From Macrostomum hystrix (lineage: Eukaryota; Platyhelminthes; Macrostomidae), in the NCBI GenBank assembly GCA_950097015.1, contig CATNEN010000001.1, positions 6,619,501 through 6,683,500 on the forward strand: a stretch of DNA of 64,000 nucleotides, read 5' to 3'. The stretch's first letter is position 1; each line of letters starts with the position of its first letter. This document shows positions 11,168 through 20,979 of this stretch, in pieces. Both the position numbers and the translations under genes were made by a program. The notes beneath the pieces are model-generated. The model saw nothing but the letters and a program-made list of their open reading frames with translations, ran no database searches and was not told the DNA's origin.

Positions 11168-11240
11168 CTTTATTATAGACGTGAATAAATTAGGAATCTT
11201 TAAGCCTAAACTAGTTAAAAATGTTCTAATTCCCCTGCCA

Positions 11241-11248
11241 ATATATAG
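11241..11248 (-). promoter_or_regulatory. Possible TATA box of the lectin gene
   Basis: Minus strand reads CTATATAT about 75 bp upstream of the signal-peptide ATG. Position allows a short 5' leader of about 45 bp. Not tested by any transcript data. Confidence 0.35.
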
Positions 11249-11640
11249 ACGATTATGAATTATTTTTGTCAACTTTTTCGTTTTTATGGAACAAAAACTG
11301 CTGTTAATCTTCCCGATTACCATATGGCGATCTTTGAGTTAGGCTAGTTTGAGGCGAAAACACCCCACCCTTAGTTTAAATCGACTAAAAAATGAACTAG
11401 CAAATAATTCAGGAATAAAGTTTAAATTGCTATCGAAGCAAGACTTAAGAGGGCTAAAAATACTGACCAACAGCTAGCAAGTGGGTCAATCTAAAGACAC
11501 CAATTCAATTATAATACATGAAACAACGTGGAGTATGTTCCATGACGCCAACGACAAAAAAAACAATAAATAAATACAAATTCTAAACAAGTAATATATA
11601 CTACTTGAAAAAACTTTATTCGCAAAAAAGCAACACTCAC

Positions 11641-12048
11641 TTCCACTTGGCTGCACCTGAGGCAGGTAGCTACCGAAGGCCTGCACCTCGCACAGGGTCA
11701 GGTAAGTGGTCCTTCGGCTAGCGATCCGCAGCACCTGTCCGACCCTGTCGCAGTTAAACGTCTGCACGCTGAATGCGGCGCCGGAGTGGTAGGACGCGCA
11801 CACGTGACCGTCCACCATGATGACAAAGTTGTTGAGCCTGTCCGAGCAGCAGTCGGCCCTGTTGAAGATCCTCACCTGCCGGAAGTGGACCGGTCTCGAT
11901 GCCTGAGCCTGCCACCAGCCGTGCTCCAGGTTGGTGTGGGTGCATGAGCTAGCGCCGTAGTTCCTGTTGGTGTTTCCGTCGATGGCTCGGCTGCACACGC
12001 CGCCCCAGCCCATTGAGCTCTGTGAGCAGTGACTCAGTTGTATCTGCT
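11641..12048 (-). CDS. F-type lectin exon, type E, copy 1
   Basis: 408 bp, phase 1 to 1, acceptor AATTGCAG, donor A|GTGAGT. Encodes IQLSHCSQSSMGWGGVCSRA, HTNLEHGWWQ, RADCCSDRL and YLTLCEVQAFGSY. No terminal exon or stop belongs to it nearby, so it either splices on to the type D exon at 10994 in the same phase or the transcript is aberrant. Confidence 0.75.
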
Positions 12049-12295
12049 CTGCAATTGGGAGGTGCAAGTCTTTGTAACAGAATAACAGCCTGGTTCTTTG
12101 CTTTGGAACAGCACACCTTTCTGTTTCAGAAAACGTTTCCATTTCGTAACTGTCTTTTTGCGCAAGGACCTAGTGGAAAGATCGATAGGAAAACATGGAA
12201 AACCAAATTTGATGGTCGACAGAAACTAAATAAACCAGTTTGAGCAACTCGAATAGCAGGACTGCTTTTTGTGAAGACAGGTTCCTAGGACTCAC

Positions 12296-12335
12296 CAGAT
12301 GCAGTTGCTGCATCAATAGCCAGTGCAAGCAGCAT
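12296..12335 (-). CDS. Alternative signal-peptide exon, copy 1
   Basis: ATG followed by MLLALAIDAATASG and donor G|GTGAGT in phase 1, preceded directly by an in-frame TAA. It aligns with the hydrophobic part of the exon at 17861-17936 (LLVLALAFDAAGA) but lacks the basic N-terminal residues, so the signal may be weak. It lies just upstream of type E copy 1. Confidence 0.5.
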
Positions 12336-12437
12336 CCATTACAGACAGTGTGCCATTTGATGCTTTGACTCTATCTTGTATAAATGTAAAGCTATCAAAA
12401 TCTGATAGCAAGATCTGAGGGCAAGGACTGCGCCCAG

Positions 12438-12668
12438 ATGTCGATCAGGCACCTGCTCAGCACTAAGACGGACCAGTACAACCAGACAGCCAAGCGAAAC
12501 CAGCCTAGCAACAAGAGCCGCGTCATGGGTCCGCGGACATCCTCAGGCCGTGAGCTGTGCTTGTCCTTCAACAGCACCAACGGCTGCATGAGGAACAATT
12601 GCCGATTCCTCAATGCCTGCCAAATCTGTGAGGGCAGCCACTCCGAGCAGAATCACGCAAAAAACTGA
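12438..12668 (+). CDS. Gag-like ORF end with CCCH-type cluster (DIRS-like element)
   Basis: 76 codons ending in TGA. The tail holds CLSFNSTNGCMRNNCRFLNAC followed by a second cysteine and two histidines. Cysteine/histidine clusters of this kind close the first ORF of DIRS-like elements and are presumed to bind nucleic acid. The N-terminal part of the ORF is missing because the element is truncated near 12400. Confidence 0.5.
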   Translation: MSIRHLLSTKTDQYNQTAKRNQPSNKSRVMGPRTSSGRELCLSFNSTNGCMRNNCRFLNACQICEGSHSEQNHAKN

Positions 12669-12672
12669 GTAA

Positions 12673-12691
12673 GCGCGCCGAAACGGCGCGC
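12673..12691. promoter_or_regulatory. Perfect GC hairpin between the gag-like and RT ORFs
   Basis: GCGCGCCG, loop AAA, then CGGCGCGC: an eight-pair stem directly after the gag-like stop. It could affect re-initiation or be a leftover of element structure. Confidence 0.4.
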
Positions 12692-12742
12692 GAAACCTAT
12701 TTTACGCCTCCTGCTTTTAATTGCCTCGCTGAGCCCGCTCAC

Positions 12743-14340
12743 GTGCCCTGCATCGTCAAGCCTCCAGCGCGGATGTCCGATCTGACGCAGCCAGTGGGTG
12801 ATCTCCGCATCGACGCCTGGCGCTCCGAGCTTGCTGGCGACCCCGACGCTGATTTTATTCTCGACGGCATCGAGAGTGGCTTCTCCATTGCTGATGACTT
12901 CGACTTTACACCTTGTTTCTGCAGCAACTACCAGTTCGTCAACCGGAATCGCGACCAAGTCCAAGCTGTTATCGAAGAAGAAATCCGGCTCGGGAGGTAC
13001 CTCCCAGTCGTGGACAAGCCTGCGATGGTCTGTCCGCTGGGAGCCATTCCGAAAGACAGCTCCGGCATCCGGCTAATCCATGATTGCTCCGTCCCTCGCG
13101 GCTGCAGCCTGAACGATCACTATGCCCAACAACGACGTCTCCGCTTCACCTCCGTCGACGAGGCCGTCAAGATGATGCAGCCCGGCTGGTTCATGGCAAA
13201 GGTGGACATCGCGTCAGCCTACCGCAGCGTGCCAATTTCTCCGCAGTGCTATCAAGCCACCGGCATCCACTGGGACTTCGGCTACGGCTGCTCAACATTT
13301 CTGGTGGATACGCGGTTACCATTCGGCAGCAGAGCCTCCGTCAGCATTTTCCATCGACTCACGCAAGCGGCCCGACGAATGATGTGTCGCAAGGGGTTCC
13401 TGGCAACCGTCGTTTTCATCGATGACTTCCTCGTCATGGCCAGGACGAAAGCCGAGTGCGACAGGGCCTACCATGAGCTGCGCAACCTGCTCAACAAGCT
13501 TGGCTTCATCATCAACGACAAAAAGTCTGTGCCGCCGACGACAAAGCTGCGGTTCCTCGGCATTGACATCGACACCGTGCAAGCCAGTCTTTCCTTCCCA
13601 GCCGACAAAGCCGAAAAGCTTCAGCTTCTCCTTGACACCTGCCTCTCGCGGAGGAGCTTGTGCAAGTCTGAACTGCAGAAGCTGCTCGGGCACCTCAGCC
13701 ACCTGTGCACGGCCGCTCAGCACGGGCGAACTTTCCTGCGGCCGCTGATTGAGCAGGTCAATAGCCTGGTGCATCCGTCCGATAGGGTCGGCGTCACGGA
13801 AGACCTCCAGTCGCAGCTGAGGTGGTGGATGACCGCGTTGAGCACGCTGCCGCCTAGAGCGGCCTGGCCCTCGCGTAGGCCGGCTGGAGCGATTGAGTCT
13901 GACGCCTGTGACATGGGAGGCGGTGCTGTGCTGCATTTCGTCGACAGAGAACCGGTTTGGCTCTACATCGGCTGGCAGTCCGATTGTGATGGCGCGTTCA
14001 AGGAGCTGCACATCAACCTCAAGGAGTGCGCCGCCCCGCTGGTTGCGATTCTGCAGCACCAAGAAGCCTTCAGCGGCTGCTCGGTTGCGGTCTACACTGA
14101 CAGCACCGCCGCCTGCGGCATCATTAACTCGGGCTCCGCCAAGCACCAATGTATTACCGACCTGCAGAAGCGCGTCGCCCTGACCTGCATTCAACGCGAC
14201 ATCATCGTCCGCGCGCACCATATGCCTGGCCGCTTCCAGCTGCTCGCCGACCCGCTGTCCAGAGCGCATGACCCCAGCCAGCTTGCCAACTTTCTGTTTC
14301 GCTTCTATGGCACCTGCTATGTGCCAACCAGCTTGCTTGC
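12743..14340 (+). CDS. Reverse transcriptase-RNase H ORF of DIRS-like element
   Basis: The frame is open to 15283, but recognisable homology stops near 14340. RT motifs in order: LIHDCSVPRGCSLND, VDIASAYRSVP (motif A), LPFGSRASVSIFHR (B), VVFIDDFLVMA (C, with the two aspartates), LRFLGIDID (E). RNase H follows with ESDACDMGGG, KELHINLKE, VYTDSTAACG and LADPLSR, supplying the acidic residues. The start is uncertain; the frame continues upstream of the GTG at 12743. Proteins of this type copy element RNA into DNA. Confidence 0.85.
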
Positions 14341-14346
14341 CTCCGC

Positions 14347-15374
14347 TTGCTTGAGTTCTGCCGCTGCTTCCCACCTTTTGTTTCAGGTCCGCCTCCTGTG
14401 GTCCCGGTTCCCGGCCTCTCCGCGCCGGCACGTCGACTGCTCAGCCGAGGCTTCGCCAGCTCAACTCGCTCCGCCTACGCCAGCCAGTGCGCGTCCTGGA
14501 TGCGATTCTGCGCCGCCCATCGACTTCAACCGCTTTCAGCGCAGCCCGCTGACTTATGCAACTACCTGGCGGAGCTGGCGTACAACCCGCTGTTCTCCGT
14601 CAGCAGCCTATCCTGTCACCTCGCCGCCGTGTCCTGGCTCTACAAATCAAACAGCGTGGCTTACCCGACGAGGCAGCCACTGGTTCAGCTGGCCCTGCGC
14701 GGCGCCCGTCGGCTCCTCGGCGCCGCCCCAAGGAGCAAACAAGCGTTGCGGCCGGCCGACCTGCAGCGACTGCACGGCATGCTGCGACCTGAAGAGCCCA
14801 GGGACTGCGCACTCTGGTGTGACTGCATCGTTGGCTGGTGGGCCATGCTGCGGCGAGCCAACCTGTGCGTATCCGGCCGGTTTGATCCGCAGCGATACCT
14901 CAGCGCGAGCTGCATCCGGTCGTCAAGGGCCAGCGTCATCCTCGTCATTCCGAGGTCGAAAACAAACCAGTTCGGGGCGCGCCAGCACCGAGTTTTCTTG
15001 CCGCAGCACCCAGATGGACATCCACTCTGCCCGGTCACCGCGCTCCAGAAGCAGCTGCGCATTAACCGACCGCAGGACACCCGGCATCAGCTGTTCAGTA
15101 CCCGAACCGGACGGTCCACCGCGCCGCTCACCGCGCGCACCTTCGCAAGGCGCCTGTCCACAGCACTTCGACAGGCCGGGTTCGCCGAGCCAGCCAGGTT
15201 CTCTGGCACTCGTTGTGTCGAGGTGGCGCTACATCCGCGACGGAGGCCGGCATCCCCATCGATTCAATCATGCGAGTCGGTGACTGGGCAAGCAGCGCTG
15301 TAGAGCGGTACCTGCCACCATCGGTTGAGCGCAGTGCGCCGCTGCGCCAGGCTTCGCTCCTCCCCTCAACGTGA
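14347..15374 (+). pseudogene. Tyrosine recombinase ORF of DIRS-like element, frameshifted
   Basis: Frame two, overlapping the open RT frame by more than 900 bp. It encodes an N-terminal SAM-like part (SSTRSAYASQCASWMRFC) and the catalytic part with the first Arg in WWAMLRRANLC. At about 15206 one base is missing, so the uninterrupted frame runs off to a stop at 15303. The other frame continues with HSLC, GGATSATEAG and VGDWASSAVERYL up to TGA at 15374. The HxxR Arg is Cys (TGT, from CGT) and the nucleophile Tyr is present. The enzyme would be inactive. Confidence 0.75.
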
Positions 15375-15555
15375 CCTACTCCCTGTTTTGAGATTTTTTG
15401 GACTCGTTCGTCCGCTGCCTTTGTCGCCACGCCTGTGCCTTCCCTCTTGCTGCTTTTGGCCCTGTTGGCTAACGTCTGTGCTGGTCAGCCAATTGAAAAC
15501 AGAAACACGGGTAATGAGAAAAATTCAAAGGAAAAACTCTCGTAGCTGCACTCAC

Positions 15556-15963
15556 GTCCACTTGGCTGCACCTGAGGCAGGTAGCTACCGAAGGCCTGCA
15601 CCTCGCACAGGGTCAGGTAAGTGGTCCTTCGGCTAGCGATCCGCAGCACCTGTCCGACCCTGTCGCAGTTAAACGTCTGCACGCTGAATGCGGCGCCGGA
15701 GTGGTAGGACGCGCACACGTGACCGTCCACCATGATGACAAAGTTGTTGAGCCTGTCCGAGCAGCAGTCGGCCCTGTTGAAGATCCTCACCTGCCGGAAG
15801 TGGACCGGTCTCGATGCCTGAGCCTGCCACCAGCCGTGCTCCAGGTTGGTGTGGGTGCATGAGCTAGCGCCGTAGTTCCTGTTGGTGTTTCCGTCGATGG
15901 CTCGGCTGCAGACGCCGCCCCAGCCCATTGAGCTCTGTGAGCAGTGACTCAGTTGTATCTGCT
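15556..15963 (-). CDS. F-type lectin exon, type E, copy 2
   Basis: 408 bp, phase 1 to 1, acceptor AATCGCAG side at 15964, donor C|GTGAGT. Almost identical to copies 1 and 3. The DIRS-like element lies directly downstream in the direction of transcription. Confidence 0.75.
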
Positions 15964-16210
15964 CTGCAATCGGGAGGTGCAAGTCTTTGTAGCAGAATAA
16001 CAGCCTGGTTCTTTGCTTTGGAACAGCACACCTTTCTGTTTCAGAAAACGTTTCCATTTCGTAACTGTCTTTTTGCGCAAGGACCTAGTGGAAAGATCGA
16101 TAGGAAAACATGGAAAACCAAATTTGATGGTCGACAGAAACTAAATAAACCAGTTTGAGCAACTCGAATAGCAGGACTGCTTTTTGTGAAGACAGGTTCC
16201 AAGGACTCAC

Positions 16211-16250
16211 CAGATGCAGTTGCTGCATCAATAGCCAGTGCAAGCAGCAT
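16211..16250 (-). CDS. Alternative signal-peptide exon, copy 2
   Basis: Same sequence as the exon at 12296-12335: MLLALAIDAATASG and a phase 1 donor G|GTGAGT. It lies upstream of type E copy 2 at the same spacing as in copy 1, so the two were duplicated together. Confidence 0.5.
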
Positions 16251-16329
16251 CCATTACAGACAGTGTGCCATTTGATGCTTTGACTCTATCTTGTATAAAT
16301 GTAAAGCTATTAAAGTCTAAATCCGGAGA

Positions 16330-17100
16330 TGTCCAACAACTTGCTTATTTCTTGCCTTGCCCTAGCTTCACTCAATATATAGAAAAGCTGTTTCAACTAT
16401 TTTACAGGGCATTTCAGCCACTTCAGAAAAATGCAACCATTGCTTTTTTCAGCTTTCCATGAGACAGTTGTCTCTGAGGAATTTCAGAAAAAAACAGGAA
16501 TCGATCAGCTTGAGTAGTGCGCATTAAACTTTTTCTAGAAATTGTTGCGTGTTTACTAAGAATTGAGACTCCGAGAGATCACTATATAGAAACATGGCGA
16601 GCGAATATTCACACGAACTCGCTAATAAAGTCTTCAAGAGATCGCCCCTCACAGAATTGCAGAGTCTCATTCGATCTCTAAAGGCCTCCGCACTTCTGCA
16701 AAGCCTTCTTCCGTATCAATCGATTATCCAGGAAATCGCTTCACGCGCCAGTCTCAACAATGGCAAATGCAGAGAGTCAGGCAATCCAGAAGTTCTTTTT
16801 GATTTCGGAGAACAAAAGAGCCATTGTTTAATGCAACTTCACTGAAACAGGAAACAATGATAATTCTAGTTCTCATTTTCATGGGCTTGTGGGAACTAAT
16901 TAAAAATTTGCCGACACTGCTCATTCCACTGGCCAATGAACACACTTAGAGATAAGTAAACAGGCACACACACACAGTTGTGTAAATCTGCCCCAACTTT
17001 AAAATCGCCAGGCAGTCTCACTGCGCCTCAGAGTCGACCCTCACAGGAGCTGAAATGTGCGACAACCACCCAAGCCATCCCATCTCGTGAGGTCAGAGCT
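16330..17100. other. Spacer between type E copies 2 and 3, unidentified
   Basis: Contains a plus-strand open frame at 16594-16845 (starting MASEYSHELANKVFKRS) that I do not recognise, and a more GC-rich patch at about 16985-17115. No splice context or family match supports a gene. Confidence 0.3.
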
Positions 17101-17200
17101 GCGAGCTGGTCTCGAAACGTCTGTGCTGGTCAGCCAATTGAAAACAGAAACACGGGTAATGAGAAAAATTCAAAGGAAAAACTCTCGTAGCTGCACTCAC

Positions 17201-17608
17201 GTCCACTTGGCTGCACCTGAGGCAGGTAGCTACCGAAGGCCTGCACCTCGCACAGGGTCAGGTAAGTGGTCCTTCGGCTAGCGATCCGCAGCACCTGTCC
17301 GACCCTGTCGCAGTTAAACGTCTGCACGCTGAATGCGGCGCCGGAGTGGTAGGACGCGCACACGTGACCGTCCACCATGATGACAAAGTTGTTGAGCCTG
17401 TCCGAGCAGCAGTCGGCCCTGTTGAAGATCCTCACCTGCCGGAAGTGGACCGGTCTCGATGCCTGAGCCTGCCACCAGCCGTGCTCCAGGTTGGTGTGGG
17501 TGCATGAGCTAGCGCCGTAGTTCCTGTTGGTGTTTCCGTCGATGGCTCGGCTGCAGACACCGCCCCAGCCCATTGAGCTCTGTGAGCAGTGACTCAGTTG
17601 TATCTGCT
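17201..17608 (-). CDS. F-type lectin exon, type E, copy 3
   Basis: 408 bp, phase 1 to 1, acceptor AATTGCAG, donor C|GTGAGT. Encodes SSMGWGGVCSRA, RADCCSDRL and YLTLCEVQAFGSY. The signal-peptide exon at 17861-17936 has the matching phase. Confidence 0.75.
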
Positions 17609-17689
17609 CTGCAATTGGGAGGTGCAAGTCTTTGTAACAGAATAACAGACTGGTTCTTTACTTTGGAACAGCACACCTTTCTGTTTCAG

Positions 17690-17762
17690 AATAAGTATGA
17701 GAATGAGGAAACGTCGCCCCAGCCCACAGAGCTCTGTGAGCAGTTTCTCAGAGCTAGTTGAC
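17690..17762 (-). pseudogene. Truncated lectin exon fused to intron sequence
   Basis: A good acceptor (TTCTGCAG) at 17763 opens a phase 1 frame QLALRNCSQSSVGWGDV, the start of a type D-like lectin domain. After about 50 bp the sequence switches to the intron sequence that lies upstream of the type E exons, and a stop follows. This is a recombination breakpoint. If included in a transcript it would end the protein. Confidence 0.7.
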
Positions 17763-17860
17763 CTGCAGAATTAAACCGATACTAGCTCGTAGCACAAGTA
17801 GAATGTTTTCACCTTATCTTTGCAGACAATTTTGCTAGAATAATTTTTGCAAAAACTTAC

Positions 17861-17936
17861 GCCACGCGCCTGCTGCATCGAATGCCAGAGCTAGCACCAG
17901 CAACAGGTGCGCAACCGAGCAGATTGTCTTTTGCAT
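17861..17936 (-). CDS. Signal-peptide exon of the upstream lectin transcript
   Basis: MQKTICSVAHLLLVLALAFDAAGAW: a basic start, a leucine-rich core and an AGA cleavage region. Donor C|GTAAGT in phase 1. This is the most convincing first exon for the type E lectin exons. Confidence 0.75.
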
Positions 17937-18027
17937 TGCGCAAATCGAGTCAGGATCACGCTCTGATCAGCCTCGCGACTCGCTCTGCGAGAACACTTGG
18001 ACAGTCATCGGCAGAGAATGGTCTCTT

Positions 18028-18037
18028 CTATAAATAG
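18028..18037 (-). promoter_or_regulatory. Possible TATA box upstream of the 17.9-kb lectin exon
   Basis: CTATTTATAG on the minus strand, about 92 bp upstream of the ATG at 17936. It allows a leader of about 60 bp. The plus strand reads TATAAATAG, so direction is not proven by the motif. Confidence 0.4.
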
Positions 18038-18721
18038 AGCCCAATCGTGCTCTAGTGAGCAAACAAAAAATTAATTTTCTTTTCTTTAGACACATCTTAA
18101 CTGTTTTCAAGGAAATATTTTCACCGACTACCATATGTCTTCTTCAAGCAACCCCGAAGGTGCATCTGGCAGACGAGTTGTCATGTGACACCTCCTCAAA
18201 ATTATTCGCTTTTTTCATATCAGAGCAGACACTACAGGCTGCACTGTCAGAGAAGTCAATACTGCTCTTAAATTATTGCATGCAGTTGAGAATATGCAGA
18301 AAAAAATTCTGGGAAGGATTGTTACTTTACCAAGAACATGATGCGCTTTATATCATTGAAGTGATACGAGCTCGTAGATAGTCTTAACTGTACTGCATAG
18401 AGAGCCTTATGGTAGTGTCGAACTGATTCAAATGTTGGTAGAATTGCTTTAGTTGAGTTTCTGTGCCCACAAACATCATGAAAATGCCGTCGATGTAGCC
18501 TCGGTACAGACGGTGTTGAGAAACCGGAGTAGCTGACGGTCCGGTCAATAAATTTAAATCAACGAATTTATTAAACGCCTGACTAACAGCGGAGTTTTGT
18601 CAGATGGAATGTTGGTAAACGTCGATTCAACATCTAACGTCGTTGATAATAGCTTGAAAATGCTCGGTAAGAATATTGATTTCTCGCGATGGATTTTCGA
18701 AAATACTTAATGATTTTAACG

Positions 18722-19037
18722 CTCAGAATAATAATAATAATAATTGATTACACCTGCCCCAACCGGGCCAGAGGTGCAGCCGACAGCACAGCCGCAGCTA
18801 TTGCACGGTGCATCTGAAGGCTGCGTACAGCTGTTCAGTCCATGGACTGGGGGGACGCCACACCCACCTTCAATTATCCCAGCTGATTCTGGTACCCATT
18901 TAACAGCTGGGTGAACTGAAGCAATGCAGAGTTAAGTGTCTTGGTAAAGGACACAAAATTTTTCAGTGGAGTCGGGAATCGAACCCCCGACCTTTAATCC
19001 GTGAGTCCGATGCCCTAGCCACTAGGCTACAACCTCT
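18722..19037 (-). mobile_element. tRNA-derived SINE, copy a
   Basis: Minus strand starts with a tRNA-like head (GTTGTAGCCTAGTGGCTAG as box A region, GGTTCGATTCCCG as box B), followed by the GTGTCCTTTACCAAGACAC block and GGTGGGTGTGGCGTCC, and ends in an ATT-rich tail. Same family as 59665-59975. The middle block resembles the conserved central domain of V-type SINEs. It is inserted in the Penelope-like element. Confidence 0.75.
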
Positions 19038-19778
19038 GTAGCTCATGTAGCTCTCCGAACTACAGTCCGAGACAATACCGGGAACGGGCCAGGTAGCTGG
19101 GTCCTTGTGGACTTTAGGAAGCAGATAGAAGATCCTGTCCCTGGGTTCCAAGGGGAATAAACTGAGCAAATGAGTTCCTGAGAGATTTAGTTAATCTCAG
19201 CACTAGTTCTTAAGGCAGAATCGACAGGTAGGTACATGTAAAAGTCTGTGTTGGAGAGTTGCCTGTAAGCTTCAATGATGTAAGCATCCCTATCAAGGTT
19301 GACCACTTTGTTGCCTTTGTCCGCTGGTTTGATGACAATACTGCGGTTGTTTTGGAGATTCCAAAGCGCTTGTTTCTCGTCTGGTGCAGGTTGGTTCTAT
19401 ATTGAAAGCAGTACTATAAGAACAGGAATGCTATCGAGAGCTTCAAGTCTGGTGTGAATGCCACTTATTAAGGCAATGTTCGAGACGTGCGTGCGGTTTG
19501 GAGTAAAGGTACGAGGTGCATAACTGCCTGTGCGCGTCGCATTAGCGAGTTCAAAGCTATCCTCTGTTTGAGATTCGCAATGGAGTCTAAGAAGACGCTC
19601 GATCCTACACGAGTTGGGGCAGGAACAAAGTTTTTTCCCTTATCCAAAACTCTAAGCTCGCTAACAGTTTTATGGTGCTTTCTGAGAGCAAGCTGGAGGG
19701 CGCTCAGGCAGGATTCATCGGTCAACGAAACTAGGTCGTGTCGAAAAGACGGATGTCTAGGCGAGAGCGAGAGGTAGT

Positions 19779-20782
19779 CTCTACGGCAGGGGTCGGCAAC
19801 CTTATATACCCCGCGGGCTAAAGAGAGAATCTTAGAGACGACGGCGGGCCGCATGAAGAAAGGGGAGAGATCAGACAGGGGAGAGATGAGACAAGTGAGA
19901 GATGAGAAAGGTGAGAGATAAGACGGGGGGAGATAAGACGCAAGAGAGATGAGACAGGCGAGAGACGAAAAATGGGAGAGATGAGACAGGGGAGAGATAA
20001 AAAAAAGGGGAGAGATGAGACAGGGGAGAGATGAGACTGGGGAGAGATGAGACAGGGGAGAGATGAGACTGGGGAGAGATGAGACAGGGGAGAGATGAGA
20101 CAGGGGAGAGATGAAAAAGGGGAGAGATGAGACTGGGGAGAGATGAGACAGGGGAGAGATGAAAAAGGGGAGAGATGAGACAGGGGAGAGATGAGACTGG
20201 GGAGAGATAAGACAGGGGAGAGGTGAGACTGGGGAGAGATGAGACAGGGGAGAGATGAGACAGGGGAGAGATGAAAAAGGGGAGAGATGAGACAGGGGAG
20301 AGATGAGACTGGGGAGAGATAAGATAGGGAGAGATGAGACTGGGGAGAGATAAGACAGGGGAGAGATGAGACTGGGGAGAGATGAGACAGGGGAGAGATG
20401 AAAAAGGGGAGAGATGAGACAGGGGAGAGATGAGACTGGGGAGAGATAAGATAGGGAGAGATGAGACTGGGGAGAGATAAGACAGGGGAGAGATGAGACT
20501 GGGGAGAGATGAGACAGGGGAGAGATGAAAAAGGGGAGAGATGAGACAGGGGAGAGATGAAAAAGGGGAGAGATGAGACAGGGGAGAGATGAGACTGGGG
20601 AGAGATAAGACAGGGGAGAGATGAGACTGGGGAGAGATAAGACAGGGGAGAGATAAGACAGGGGAGAGATGAGATAGGGTGTACTGTAGAGTAGGTGTTA
20701 GGAGGAGCTAAGGGCCAGATTTGGGAGCTTTAAGGGCCGCATCTGGCCCGCGGGCCGGAGGTTGCCGACCCCTACTCTACGG
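19779..20782. mobile_element. Non-autonomous hAT-type DNA transposon with 8-bp target duplication
   Basis: The element is 19787-20774, with inverted ends CAGGGGTCGGCAACCT and AGGTTGCCGACCCCTA. It is flanked by direct copies of CTCTACGG (19779-19786 and 20775-20782). The right end also has the CTGGCCCGCGGGCC block common in this hAT group. No transposase is encoded; the middle is a minisatellite. Confidence 0.85.
19857..20688 (+). repeat. 16-bp minisatellite inside the hAT element
   Basis: About fifty units of the type GAGATGAGACAGGGGA, with variants GACTGGGG and GAAAAAGGGG mixed in runs that suggest duplication of blocks. The plus strand is almost pure purine. Confidence 0.9.
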
Positions 20783-20979
20783 TCTCAAGCCGTTTTTCGG
20801 ACGTTGTCAGGTGCATCGGCATGAGTGACAAAGTCAAGTGTATAGATACTTGCGTTAGGGAATGCCTTTCGACAGTTGTTGACGATTGTCGTTAGCTGTT
20901 TGTCAGGAACACATTAAAATTGTCTTGACAGGTCCTGGCCCCAGGTGAACAGGATCACGGCTTTGGCTGATAAGCATGG

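Larger units (their letters stand above)
12400..15470 (+). mobile_element. DIRS-like tyrosine-recombinase retrotransposon, 5'-truncated
   Basis: The sequence between these points is absent from the otherwise matching copy at 16.3 kb on the left and 17.1 kb on the right, which sets the borders to within a few bases. It carries the end of a gag-like ORF, a reverse transcriptase/RNase H ORF and an overlapping tyrosine recombinase ORF, the layout of DIRS/Ngaro elements. No terminal repeats were seen. The GC content is far above its surroundings. The truncated 5' part and the recombinase frameshift make it a dead copy. Confidence 0.8.
18380..20975 (-). mobile_element. Penelope-like element reverse transcriptase, decayed and interrupted
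   Basis: Minus-strand blocks appear in the order usual for Penelope-like elements: LDKGKNFVPAPTRV (about 19600-19650), IVIKPADKGNKVVNLDRDAY (about 19290-19350), RIFYLLPKVHKD and IVSDCSSES (19060-19150), DVESTFTNIP (about 18620, motif A) and YIDGIFMMFVGTE (about 18480, motif C). Motif C normally reads YIDDIF; the second aspartate is Gly. Stops and shifts separate the blocks. A SINE (18722-19037) and an hAT element (19787-20774) interrupt it. No GIY-YIG endonuclease was seen past 18380. Confidence 0.75.

Noticed and set aside
13316-14431. Minus-strand frame of 371 codons
   Set aside because: Shadow of the GC-rich reverse-transcriptase ORF on the plus strand; no family motif on the minus strand.
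18055-18381. Plus-strand open frame of 108 codons upstream of the lectin promoter
   Set aside because: AT-rich, no domain, no splice support, and it overlaps the likely lectin promoter.
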